From contig JAKPAC010000010.1 in the NCBI GenBank assembly GCA_029779645.1, positions 1 through 64,000 on the forward strand: 64,000 nucleotides of DNA. Reading direction: 5' to 3'. A program made the position numbers and the translations under genes. The DNA is from Actinomycetes bacterium (lineage in GTDB: Bacteria; Actinomycetota; Actinomycetes; Actinomycetales; Microbacteriaceae). The notes beneath the pieces are model-generated. The model worked only from the letters and a program-made list of their open reading frames with translations, had not been told where the DNA came from and made no database searches. The first letter of the stretch is position 1. Each line of letters opens with the position of its first letter. This document shows positions 41,144 to 49,572 of the stretch, in pieces.

Positions 41144-42070
41144 ATGACGATCATCCTCCGCCTCGATCCCGCGTTGCCCGCGCTCTGGCGTTCGGCCGAT
41201 GCCCTGCAGCTCGGGGTGCACGCGGCGGCGGTGCTTTCCCCGGTCGAGCCATGGCAGCTGCGGCTGCTCCACGAGCTCGCCGCGGGCATGCCCGAATCCG
41301 CGCTGATGGTGTGGGCCGGCATCCTCGGCGTCGACCCGGCGCGCGTTCGCGAGCTGCTCGCGCGCCTCGCCCCCGCGCTGCTGCGCATCGACCCTGACCA
41401 GTCGCGCCCTCCCGCGCGCATCGTGCTGCACTCGGCTCGGCCGACCGAAGACGCGCGCCTGCTGGCGGCGCTGCGCGGCGTGTGCGTCGACGCCGGGATC
41501 GAGGTGGTCGAGCTCCCCGCCAGGGCGCGAGCCGCGGCATCCGCCGCGCCCGCGCCCGACCCGACGACGTTCGACGCCGAGCTGGCGGTCACGGTCGCGC
41601 ATCACCTCGTCGACCCGCGCATCAGCGCGGGCCTGCTGTCGGCCGACGTCGCGCAGCTGCCCGTGGTCGTGACGACGAGCGGGGTGCGTGTGGGGCCGCT
41701 CATCGTGCCCGGCCGCACCGGATGCCTGCACTGCGCCGAGCTGCACCGGGCGGAGCTCGACCCGGCGTGGCCGGTCCTCGCGACCCAGCTGCTCGAGCGC
41801 ACGGCTCCCGAGCCGAGCGCGCTGGTGGCGATCGAGGCGGCGACGCTCGTCGCCCGGTTCGTGCACGACGCCACCGGGCCGCGGGGCGATGCCCGGGCGT
41901 GGGGGCGTTCGGTCAGCGTCCGCGCGCAGGACGCTCGGCGCGAATGGCGGAGCCATCGCCCGCATCCGTCGTGCGGATGCCGATCTCTCGAAGAAAGCGG
42001 GAGCCCTCACGAGGCCCGCGCCCGCCAAAGCGCGAGAACGACAGCGAGAGCGTTGCGCGTGCCCGCGTGA
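41144..42070 (+). CDS. ThiF/TOMM cyclodehydratase-like protein
   Basis: 308 aa from ATG 41144 (CAGACT 6 nt upstream, no RBS, probably leaderless). The body contains LIVPGRTGCLHCAELHRAEL and, near the end, RPHPSCGC: a paired Cys-x2-Cys / Cys-Gly-Cys zinc site as in E1-like (ThiF) and TOMM cyclodehydratase partner proteins. A complete adenylating Rossmann motif (GxGxxG) is not seen, so catalytic activity is doubtful. No YcaO or precursor peptide lies nearby. As I recall, this corresponds to Rv3196. The last about 50 codons overlap uvrD2 in antisense. Confidence 0.75.
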   Translation: MTIILRLDPALPALWRSADALQLGVHAAAVLSPVEPWQLRLLHELAAGMPESALMVWAGILGVDPARVRELLARLAPALLRIDPDQSRPPARIVLHSARPTEDARLLAALRGVCVDAGIEVVELPARARAAASAAPAPDPTTFDAELAVTVAHHLVDPRISAGLLSADVAQLPVVVTTSGVRVGPLIVPGRTGCLHCAELHRAELDPAWPVLATQLLERTAPEPSALVAIEAATLVARFVHDATGPRGDARAWGRSVSVRAQDARREWRSHRPHPSCGCRSLEESGSPHEARARQSARTTARALRVPA

Positions 42071-43670
42071 TGCCCACGTAGGCCAGCCGGCGCTCCTCGT
42101 CGATCTGCGCGGGCGCGCCGGCGTACGAGATCGGCAGCTGTCCCTCGGTGAGCCCGACCATGTGCACGTGGGCCCACTCGAGGCCCTTGGCGGCGTGCAG
42201 CGTGGAGAGCGTGACCGTGTGGCGGGTGGGCTCGTGGTGGTCGCGCTGCCGCGCCTGCAGCTCGTCGGTGAACGCCCGGAGGGTGGTGCCCGCGGGGGCG
42301 TCCTGCGCGAGGCGCAGCAGCGCGGCACGCGCCTCCCACGAGTCGCGGAGCGCGCCCCCGGCGGCGGGCGGCTCGTCGCTCATGCCCAGCGAGCGCAGCA
42401 CGTCTCGCACATCGCGCACGAGGTCGCCCTGCGAGGGCGCGACGGCGGCGCCGCGCAGCGCCATGACCGCCTGGCGCACCTCCGGAATGTCGAAGAACCG
42501 CTTGCCGCCGAGCACCGTGCTCGGCACCCCGAGCGCCGCGAGCGCCGCGTCGAGCTCGAGCGACTGCGCGTGCGCGCGGTAGAGCACAGCGATGTCTTGC
42601 GGACGCACCCCGGCACGAATCTGCTGCTGGATGCGCCCCGCCACCCCCGCGGCCTCGGCAGCGTCGCTCGGGTAGGCCATGACGACGGTCTCGGGCTGCG
42701 CGCCGGCGCCCGCCCCGGCTTCAGGGGTCTCGGGCGCCGCGGGCGTGAGCTCCAGCGCGCCGGCGCGGCCGCGCATCAGCGCGTTCGCGGTGGCGAGCAC
42801 CGCCGCCGTGGAGCGATAGTTGCGCTCCAGGCGCACCAGCCTGGTGTTCGGGTGGGTCGCGGCGAAGTCGAGCAGGTAGCGCGAATCGGCGCCGGCGAAG
42901 CTGTAGATCGTCTGGCTCGCATCGCCCACGACGCACAGATCGCCGCGTCCTCCGAGCCACAGCTCGAGCAGTCGCTCCTGCAGCGGCGAGACATCCTGAA
43001 ACTCGTCGACCGTGAAGTGGCGATACTGCTCGTGCACCGCGGCGGCGACGCGCGGCTCGGCCTCGATCATCCCCGCGCAGGCGAGCAGCACGTCCTCGAA
43101 ATCGAGCGAGCGACGCTCATCCTTGAGCTTCTCGTAGGCGCGCTGCAGATCGAGCAGCGTCGCCATCGGGAGCCTGGCGACCGGCGGGCGACCGGCATCC
43201 GCGTACGCGTCGATGCTGCGCATGGTGGTCTTGCGCCATTCGATCTCGGCGGCGACGTCGCGCAGCGCGGCGGTGTCGAGGCGCACCCCCACCTCGTCGG
43301 CGGCGTGCGCGAGCAGACGCACCTTGTTGTCGACGACGAGCGGCGCGGAGTCGCCTGCCACGATCGGCCAGAAGTAGTTCAGCTGCGAGAGCGCGGAGGC
43401 ATGAAAGGTTCGCGCGGCGACGCCGTCGATCCCGAGTGCCCGGAGGCGCGCACGAAGCTCGCCTGCCGCCTTCGTGGTGAACGTGACCGCCATGACCCGG
43501 CTCGGGGTGTAGGCGCCGGTATCGACGCCGTAGGCGATGCGATGCGTGATCACGCGCGTCTTGCCGGTGCCGGCGCCGGCCAGCACGCACACCGGGCCGC
43601 GCAGCGCCGTCGCGGCCTCGCGCTGCTGCGGGTCGAGACCCGCGAGCGCGCGCTCGCGGGATGCCGTCAC
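41913..43670 (-). CDS. uvrD2: UvrD2-like superfamily 1A DNA helicase
   Basis: 585 aa, GTG at 43670 overlapping the nudC stop (GTGA). Motifs of UvrD/Rep/PcrA: Q-motif LDPQQREAA, Walker A GAGTGKTR, motif Ia VTFTTKAAGELR, Walker B VDEFQD, motif III VVGDASQTIYSFAGAD, motif IV LERNYRS, motif V TLHAAKGLEWAHV and motif VI VGITRARATLSLSFS. It unwinds DNA 3'-5' in repair. It ends soon after motif VI (GGRGPREGSRFLREIG), so it lacks the HRDC and tetracysteine C-terminal region of mycobacterial UvrD2. In the nudC-uvrD2 order, as in Rv3198c-Rv3199c. Confidence 0.93.
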   Translation of the reverse strand: MTASRERALAGLDPQQREAATALRGPVCVLAGAGTGKTRVITHRIAYGVDTGAYTPSRVMAVTFTTKAAGELRARLRALGIDGVAARTFHASALSQLNYFWPIVAGDSAPLVVDNKVRLLAHAADEVGVRLDTAALRDVAAEIEWRKTTMRSIDAYADAGRPPVARLPMATLLDLQRAYEKLKDERRSLDFEDVLLACAGMIEAEPRVAAAVHEQYRHFTVDEFQDVSPLQERLLELWLGGRGDLCVVGDASQTIYSFAGADSRYLLDFAATHPNTRLVRLERNYRSTAAVLATANALMRGRAGALELTPAAPETPEAGAGAGAQPETVVMAYPSDAAEAAGVAGRIQQQIRAGVRPQDIAVLYRAHAQSLELDAALAALGVPSTVLGGKRFFDIPEVRQAVMALRGAAVAPSQGDLVRDVRDVLRSLGMSDEPPAAGGALRDSWEARAALLRLAQDAPAGTTLRAFTDELQARQRDHHEPTRHTVTLSTLHAAKGLEWAHVHMVGLTEGQLPISYAGAPAQIDEERRLAYVGITRARATLSLSFSRFGGRGPREGSRFLREIGIRTTDAGDGSAIRAERPARGR

Positions 43671-44599
43671 AGGCGCGAGCCGCCCGAGTGCCACTGGTCG
43701 ATGAGGGCGCGGGCGACCGACGCCGACGCCGGGATCCGCACGTCGCCGCGCCCCGCCATCGCATCGTTCAGGTCTTCGCGGCTGAACCAGCGCACGCTGA
43801 GGATCTCGGTGCCGTCGGCGCGCGCCGCGTCGGCGCTCGCCGCCCGGGCGAAGAACCCGACCATGAGCGATTGCGGGTAGGGCCACGCCTGCGATGCCGC
43901 GTACTCGATGTCGACGACCGTGATGCCGGCTTCCTCGAAGGTCTCGCGCACGACGGCGCCCTCGAGCGACTCCCCCGCCTCGACGAACCCGGCGAACAGC
44001 GAGTACGTGCTCTTCGGCCACAGCGCGTTGTTCCCGAGCAGGATGCGGTCCTGATCGTCCGTGATGGCGACGATCACGGCGGGATCGGTGCGGGGGAAGT
44101 GCTGGCGCCCACAGCCGGTGCACTCGCGCGACCACCCCGCCTGCCGCAGCTCGGCCACCGCGCCGCACGCCGGGCAGAATCCGCCGAGCCGATGCCAGCG
44201 CGCGAGCGCGACGCCGGTGACGCCGAGATCGGCGTGCTCGGGCGAGAGCTCGCCGCCGACGAGCCGCATCTCGCCCCATCCGCCGGGGCCGGCGAACTCG
44301 GCTTGGTCGCGGACCGCCGCGAGCAGCACGTGGGTGCCCGAGGCATCCCGGCCCAGGTAGCCCGTGAACGCCGCCTCGTCGAGCCCGGTCTCGGCCACGG
44401 TCGCCAGGTGCAGCGCGGGCGTGGCCGCGGCGGCGAGCGGGATGCTCGCGTTGTTGACCACGAGCACGCGTGTGGCCGGATCGGCGACCAGCCGCGAGAT
44501 GAGCTCGGGCTCTTCCCGAAGCTCGGCCGCGCGGTCACCCACGACGCGCGACAGCGGCGCACGGGAAGTGGTCTGGTCGGGGCGCTGCTGTGTGGTCAT
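43667..44599 (-). CDS. nudC: NAD(H) pyrophosphatase NudC
   Basis: 310 aa from ATG 44599, with GAGAGAGG at good spacing. An N-terminal domain precedes a zinc ribbon (FCPACG ... CTGCGRQHFPRTDPAVI) and a canonical Nudix box GFVEAGESLEGAVVRETFEEAGI (about residues 207-229), then the NudC-specific SQAWPYPQSLM array. It hydrolyses NADH to NMNH and AMP, and removes NAD caps from RNA. Divergent from the phosphotransferase gene; coupled to uvrD2. Confidence 0.96.
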   Translation of the reverse strand: MTTQQRPDQTTSRAPLSRVVGDRAAELREEPELISRLVADPATRVLVVNNASIPLAAAATPALHLATVAETGLDEAAFTGYLGRDASGTHVLLAAVRDQAEFAGPGGWGEMRLVGGELSPEHADLGVTGVALARWHRLGGFCPACGAVAELRQAGWSRECTGCGRQHFPRTDPAVIVAITDDQDRILLGNNALWPKSTYSLFAGFVEAGESLEGAVVRETFEEAGITVVDIEYAASQAWPYPQSLMVGFFARAASADAARADGTEILSVRWFSREDLNDAMAGRGDVRIPASASVARALIDQWHSGGSRL

Positions 44600-44650
44600 C
44601 GACAACCTCTCTCGCGGGCGTGGCGACGAAGGACAGCTGTGCCGCCGACC

Positions 44651-44656
44651 TACCCT
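44651..44656 (+). promoter_or_regulatory. -10 hexamer (TACCCT) of the phosphotransferase-like gene
   Basis: AGAGGGC (7 nt) separates it from the ATG at 44664; predicts a leaderless transcript. Confidence 0.5.
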
Positions 44657-44663
44657 AGAGGGC

Positions 44664-46184
44664 ATGACTCGCTCACCGTTCACTCTAGCCGCGTCGGTGA
44701 CGAAGGCACTGCCCGGCGCGATGGTCATCGGCGCGGGACGCCTGTCGCACGGTGCGAACGGCCGCTACGACTCGGCCGTCGTGCTGCTGCAGGATGGCAC
44801 CAAGGTCGTCGTCCGCGCCGCGCCGGTCGGAGGCGACGCCGAGGCCGAGCGCGAGCTGGCCGCCGAGACCATGGCGCTGCGCGCGCTGACCGCGGGCGCG
44901 CGCTCGCGGCTCGGCTTCCGCGCCCCGAGCGTGCTCGGCCAGGCGGGGCTCGGCGATGCCCGGGCGCTCGTCGTCGATTTTCTGCCCGGCTACCAGGTGG
45001 ACGCGCAGCACATCCCTGCCGGCGACGGCATCGCCCCATCGATCGGCCGTGCCATCGCCGCCGTCCACGCCCTGCCGACCTCGGTGGTGCGCGACGGCGG
45101 GCTGACGGTCCGCACCAGCGCGCAGTCGCGCGCCGACGTCACGACCCTGCTCGATCGCGCCATCGCGACGCGGCGCCTGCCGGCCGCGCTCGCGAGCCGG
45201 TGGCGCGCCGCCGTCGACGACGACGCGCTGTGGGCGTTCAAGCCGGTCGTGGTGCTCGGACACGTCGACGCGTCGTCGTTTCTGATCGAGGACCACGAGA
45301 GCGGCCCCGGCGTGTCGGGCGTGCTCGGCTGGCACGGCCTCGCGGTCGGCGACCCCGCACTCGATCTGCACTGGATCGCGTCGGCCCCCGAGGCATCCAC
45401 CGACATCTACGCGGGATATGCCGCGGGCGCCTATCGCACCCCAGACGCGAACCTGCACGCGCGGGCACGCCTGCTCGCCGAGCTCGAGTTCGCGAAGTGG
45501 CTCGTGCACGGGCACGAGCTGCACCGCGCCGACATCGTCGACGACGCCGTCGCACTGCTCGATGGGCTGGTCGCGGCGGTCCTCGAGCATCAGCAGGCCC
45601 CGCTCACCGCGGCGCGCGAAGACCTCGACGTCGCGGCCGTGGAAGACCTGCTCAGCAACGTGCCGATCCCGGTCGCGAGCGACGCCGAGACGTCGTTCCA
45701 GACCGACGCCTACCACCCCGACATGCTCTCGCTGTTCGAGGCGAACGAGCTGCGGCGCGCAGAGGCGGGCATGGCCGGCGGCGAGCCCGACCCGACCGCG
45801 GGCGGCGACGCGGATGCGGGTGCGGGGGCGGATGCCGATTCCGGCGGCGGTGCCGACCCCGACGCCGCTTCGGGCGCGGAAACGGCGGTGGCGATCGATG
45901 CCGCTGCGCTTCCGGCCGCCGATCCGGCTCAGGGCGATGACTCGCCTCACGTCGCCGACGCGGCTCCGGCGGCCATTCCTGGTGCCGCGCACCTGGACGA
46001 GGTCTCGACTGCGCCGATCGACATCGCCGCCGTGCACGCGGCCGCCGCGCACCGTGCCGCCCCGGCCACCGGCGCGGCTGCGCGCCCGGGTGCCGACGGC
46101 GAAGCGGAAGACCAGGCGGCGATCGACGACGCCAAGCGCGCGACGCGGGCGGCATTCCGGCGCTGGGCGCGCACGCCCGAGTAG
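44664..46184 (+). CDS. Phosphotransferase-family (APH/Mph-like) protein, possibly inactive
   Basis: 506 aa, ATG at 44664. Residues about 1-320 have the aminoglycoside/macrolide phosphotransferase fold: YDSAVVLLQDGTKVVVRAAP, ELAAETMALRAL, RALVVDFLPGYQVD, catalytic-loop-like VVLGHVDASSFLIED and GVLGWHGLAVGDPALDLHW. The catalytic Asp of the loop is present, but the second metal-binding Asp, expected before W-H-G-L, is replaced by Gly. A 180-residue Ala/Asp/Gly/Pro-rich disordered tail follows, ending KRATRAAFRRWARTPE. The gene sits in the conserved uvrD2-nudC-adnBA neighbourhood, so a housekeeping or regulatory role is likelier than drug resistance. Confidence 0.8.
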   Translation: MTRSPFTLAASVTKALPGAMVIGAGRLSHGANGRYDSAVVLLQDGTKVVVRAAPVGGDAEAERELAAETMALRALTAGARSRLGFRAPSVLGQAGLGDARALVVDFLPGYQVDAQHIPAGDGIAPSIGRAIAAVHALPTSVVRDGGLTVRTSAQSRADVTTLLDRAIATRRLPAALASRWRAAVDDDALWAFKPVVVLGHVDASSFLIEDHESGPGVSGVLGWHGLAVGDPALDLHWIASAPEASTDIYAGYAAGAYRTPDANLHARARLLAELEFAKWLVHGHELHRADIVDDAVALLDGLVAAVLEHQQAPLTAAREDLDVAAVEDLLSNVPIPVASDAETSFQTDAYHPDMLSLFEANELRRAEAGMAGGEPDPTAGGDADAGAGADADSGGGADPDAASGAETAVAIDAAALPAADPAQGDDSPHVADAAPAAIPGAAHLDEVSTAPIDIAAVHAAAAHRAAPATGAAARPGADGEAEDQAAIDDAKRATRAAFRRWARTPE

Positions 46185-46188
46185 CGCG

Positions 46189-49100
46189 TCAGAACTCGCT
46201 GGCCGCCGCCATCGCGCGCCGCCACTGCGTCACCAGCTCGGCCTCGGAGACGACGTCCGTGCTGCGCAGAATCCGATCGTCGGCCACGTAATAGAGCACG
46301 ACGTCGATCTGCTCCAACGGCACCCCGCGCGCCTTGTGGTAGGCGAGCCGATACAGGGCGAGCTGCAGCATCCGATCATCGATCTCGCGCTGCGAGGTCG
46401 GGGCGACGCCGGTCTTCCAGTCGACGATCTCGATGCGACCGCCGCGATCCTCGCGTCGGTAGGCGGCATCGATCTTGCAGATCACGATGTGCCCGGTCGA
46501 ATCGCCGATGTCTGCGCCGAGCACGAAGTTGATCTCGGTCTCGACCTCGAGCGGCTGCAGGGGCGCCCACTCCGACGCCCCGAAGGTCGCACGCAGCCGA
46601 CCGAGGTCGTCGGCATCGGCGTGCGCCAACGCGCCCCCGTCGCGCGTCGCCTGCTCCTCGTCGCTGTCCCACAGGGTCGCATCGAGCGACGCGGCCGAGC
46701 CGACCAGGCCCGAACGCCGCTCGACCCACGCGTGGAAGAGCGTGCCCAGCCGGGTCTGGCGGTACGGTCGCTCGGGCATGGGCCGCGCGATCTCGGCCAT
46801 CACCGCGGCCGGATCGGTGACGAAGTCTTTGAAGCGCGATGCGGGCACCCGCGCCGGCGGTGCGGCGACGGCCCCCTTCCGAGCATCGCGCTCGGCCAGC
46901 AGCAGAGCGATGTCGGCTCGCAGCGGTGTCGCCACCGCCCCGGGCTGCGCCGCCGCATCGATCCGCGCACCGACGAGTGCCGCCGCGCCGAGCACGGCGT
47001 CCTCCCGCCCCTCCAGCGGATTGCCCGGCCACGTCATGGTGCGTGGCGCGGTCGCCTCGGGGCGCTCGGGCTCGACGTCGGGCGCAGGAAGCACCATCTC
47101 GGGCACCGCACCACGCAGCGCCTCCAGGTAGCGGCTGGGCACCCGCGGCCGCTTCTGCCCGCCCCAGCTCGAGCCACTGAGCAGGAGCGCGGTCTTGGGG
47201 CGCGTCACCGCGACGTAGGCGAGCCTGCGCTCCTCCGCGTAAGCGCGCTCCTTGTTCGCCTCCTCGAACGCGACGAGCGCGTCTCGCATGGCCTGCTGCG
47301 TCTGCGCCGTCCGCCACGGCAGCACCGGGAGCACGGCGCTGTCGCCACGCTGCTCGTAGGGCAGCTCGCCGAACGAGACCCAGCCGCTCCCGCTCGGCTT
47401 GCTCGGAAATTCATCCTCGACCAGGCGCACGACCGCCACGGCGTCCCACTCGAGGCCCTTGGCCGCGTGAATCGTCAGCAGCTGCACCGTGCCCTCGTCG
47501 GGTTCCTCCGAGCGCTCGCGCTGCAGCTCGTCGCTCGCTGCGACGTGATCGAGCCAGGCGAGCACGCTCGAGAGCGTGCCGTCCTCGTCCGCCGCGAGGA
47601 AGGCCGAGATCTCGTCGACGAAGGCGCGCAGCTGCGCGGTGGCGGCACCGGCTCGCACCCCGCCGGCCGCGTTCGCGCCGAGCTCGATGTCGAGCAGCAG
47701 CTCGCGTTCGATCTGCCCGATCAGCTCAGCGATCGGCAAGGCTGCGGCCCGTCGCAGGCGCGCGAACGTGTCGCCTGCCTCGGCCAGCCGCACGCGGGCC
47801 TCGGGGCTCAGCTCGGCGAGCCACCCGTGATCGGCCGGCTTGCCTGCCACGAAGTCAAGGGCGTCGATCAGGCTGAACGCCTCGTCGCCGCCGGTGGAGG
47901 CCCGGAGCCTGGCCTGCAGCTGCTCGTCCGGCATCTGCAGGGTGGGCCCGGTCGCGGCGAGGCGTCGCGCGATGTCGCGAAGCGCACGCACGTCGCGCAG
48001 GCCGATGCGCCAGCGCGGGCCGACGAGCAGCCGGATCAGGGCCGAGCCGGCGTCGGGGTCGTGCATCACGCGCAAGGCGCACACCACGTCGACGATCTCG
48101 GGCAGCGTGAGCAGGCCGCCGAGGCCGAGCACCCGGTGCGGCACACCCGCGACGCGGAGCGCCTCAGCGAACCGGGCCATCGTCCGCTTGGTGCGGAACA
48201 GGATCGCGGCGGTCCTCGCCGACTCGCCGCCCGCGGATGCGGCCGCGTCGCCCGCGAGCCCCAGCCGCCGGCGCATCCACTCGGCCACGTGCGCGGCCTC
48301 CTGCTCGGCGTCGCCCAGAAACTCGACCTCCACGCTGCCGCGGCCCGCGCCGGGGCGCGGGCGCAGCTCCGGCAGCGGCACGCTCGTCGCGGCGTTCAGC
48401 GGGGCGAGGATCGTGTTCGCAACTTCGAGGACGCGCTCATCGTTGCGCCAGCTGGTGCTCAGCGAAAGCGTCAGGGCCTGCCGCGGCACGGCGCCGGCAT
48501 CGACATCGGCGCCGGCATCATCAGCATCGACGCCGTCGGCTCCCCCGCAGCCGGACGCGAAGTCGCGGTGGAAGCCCTCCAGGTTGGAGGCGCTCGCGCC
48601 CCGCCAGCCGTAGATCGCCTGGTGGGGGTCGCCCACCGCCATCACACCGGTGCCTCCGAACAACGTGCTGAGCAGCCGCGTCTGCACGACGGACGTGTCT
48701 TGGTACTCGTCGAGCAGCACGGCCCGGAAGCGCTCGCGGGTCGCGGCGCGCACGCGCGGGAACCGCTCGACAACGCGGACGGCGTCGGCGACCTGATCGG
48801 CGAAGTCGATCACGCCGCGTCGGCGCTTCTCGTCGTCGTATCGGCGCGCGAGATCGGTCAGCACGTGCAGCGGCGCGACCGTGCCGGCGGCCTTGAGCAC
48901 GGGGGCGAGGGTCGCCCGCCCGCGCTCGCTGGGCAGCTCGCGGATGCGCTGGAACTCCTCCGCGAGCCGGGCCACGTCATCGAGATCGGCGAGGTTGTCT
49001 GCCGCGGCCCGGGCGATGCGCAGCACTGCCGCGATGATCGTGGTCGGGCTGCGGTCGAGCTCGGCGAGCCGCTCGTCTTTCGAGCCCAGCACGACGCGGC

Positions 49101-49572
49101 GTGCGATCTGCCAGGCCGCCGCCTCCGAGAGCACCACCGAGTCGGGGTCGCGGCCCAGCAGCACCGCGTTCTCGCGCGCGATCTGATCGGCGAACGAGTT
49201 GTAGGTCGAGACCGTCGGGCGATCCAGCAGATCCAGGCTGTGGCCGGCGCTCGCCGAGCGGAAGTCTGTGATGCGCTGCATGATGCGACGCGAGAGCTCA
49301 CCGGCCGCCTTGCGCGTGAAGGTCAGCCCGAGCACCTGCTGCGGCTCGACCACCTCGTTCGCAAGGAGCCACACGACCCGGTTCGCCATGGTCTCGGTCT
49401 TGCCGCTGCCCGCGCCGGCGACGACGAGCACGGGATCAAGCCCCGCCTCGATGATCTGCACCTGCTCCGGGCTCGGGCTCGGCAGACCGACGAATGCCGC
49501 CAGCTCGGCCGCAGGCCACGCGCGCGGAGACTGGGGTGCCGCGTCGCGGCGGGCCTCTTGCACCTCGCTCAT
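46189..49572 (-). CDS. adnB: AdnB-like helicase-nuclease subunit
   Basis: 1127 aa, ATG at 49572 overlapping the adnA stop (ATGA). An SF1A motor spans residues about 40-700: Walker A GAGSGKTE, GLTFTRKAAGELSRRI, Walker B LLDEYQD, VGDPHQAIYGWRGA, TIHAAKGLEWDAVAVV and VAVTRPKTALLLSG. The C-terminal RecB-like PD-(D/E)xK nuclease contains EIVDWKTGV (about 1045-1053) and QLALYRLAYHKARG. With AdnA it forms the actinobacterial end-resection machine equivalent to RecBCD/AddAB. Convergent with the phosphotransferase gene, 4 nt apart. Confidence 0.94.
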   Translation of the reverse strand: MSEVQEARRDAAPQSPRAWPAAELAAFVGLPSPSPEQVQIIEAGLDPVLVVAGAGSGKTETMANRVVWLLANEVVEPQQVLGLTFTRKAAGELSRRIMQRITDFRSASAGHSLDLLDRPTVSTYNSFADQIARENAVLLGRDPDSVVLSEAAAWQIARRVVLGSKDERLAELDRSPTTIIAAVLRIARAAADNLADLDDVARLAEEFQRIRELPSERGRATLAPVLKAAGTVAPLHVLTDLARRYDDEKRRRGVIDFADQVADAVRVVERFPRVRAATRERFRAVLLDEYQDTSVVQTRLLSTLFGGTGVMAVGDPHQAIYGWRGASASNLEGFHRDFASGCGGADGVDADDAGADVDAGAVPRQALTLSLSTSWRNDERVLEVANTILAPLNAATSVPLPELRPRPGAGRGSVEVEFLGDAEQEAAHVAEWMRRRLGLAGDAAASAGGESARTAAILFRTKRTMARFAEALRVAGVPHRVLGLGGLLTLPEIVDVVCALRVMHDPDAGSALIRLLVGPRWRIGLRDVRALRDIARRLAATGPTLQMPDEQLQARLRASTGGDEAFSLIDALDFVAGKPADHGWLAELSPEARVRLAEAGDTFARLRRAAALPIAELIGQIERELLLDIELGANAAGGVRAGAATAQLRAFVDEISAFLAADEDGTLSSVLAWLDHVAASDELQRERSEEPDEGTVQLLTIHAAKGLEWDAVAVVRLVEDEFPSKPSGSGWVSFGELPYEQRGDSAVLPVLPWRTAQTQQAMRDALVAFEEANKERAYAEERRLAYVAVTRPKTALLLSGSSWGGQKRPRVPSRYLEALRGAVPEMVLPAPDVEPERPEATAPRTMTWPGNPLEGREDAVLGAAALVGARIDAAAQPGAVATPLRADIALLLAERDARKGAVAAPPARVPASRFKDFVTDPAAVMAEIARPMPERPYRQTRLGTLFHAWVERRSGLVGSAASLDATLWDSDEEQATRDGGALAHADADDLGRLRATFGASEWAPLQPLEVETEINFVLGADIGDSTGHIVICKIDAAYRREDRGGRIEIVDWKTGVAPTSQREIDDRMLQLALYRLAYHKARGVPLEQIDVVLYYVADDRILRSTDVVSEAELVTQWRRAMAAASEF

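Noticed and set aside
41144..42070. Thiazole/oxazole-modified microcin (TOMM) biosynthetic cluster
   Set aside because: Only one partner-like protein is present; there is no YcaO, precursor peptide or dehydrogenase, and the gene belongs to a conserved non-TOMM neighbourhood.
44664..46184. Macrolide or aminoglycoside resistance gene
   Set aside because: The fold is right but a metal-binding Asp is replaced and the gene sits in a housekeeping neighbourhood; resistance is not supported.
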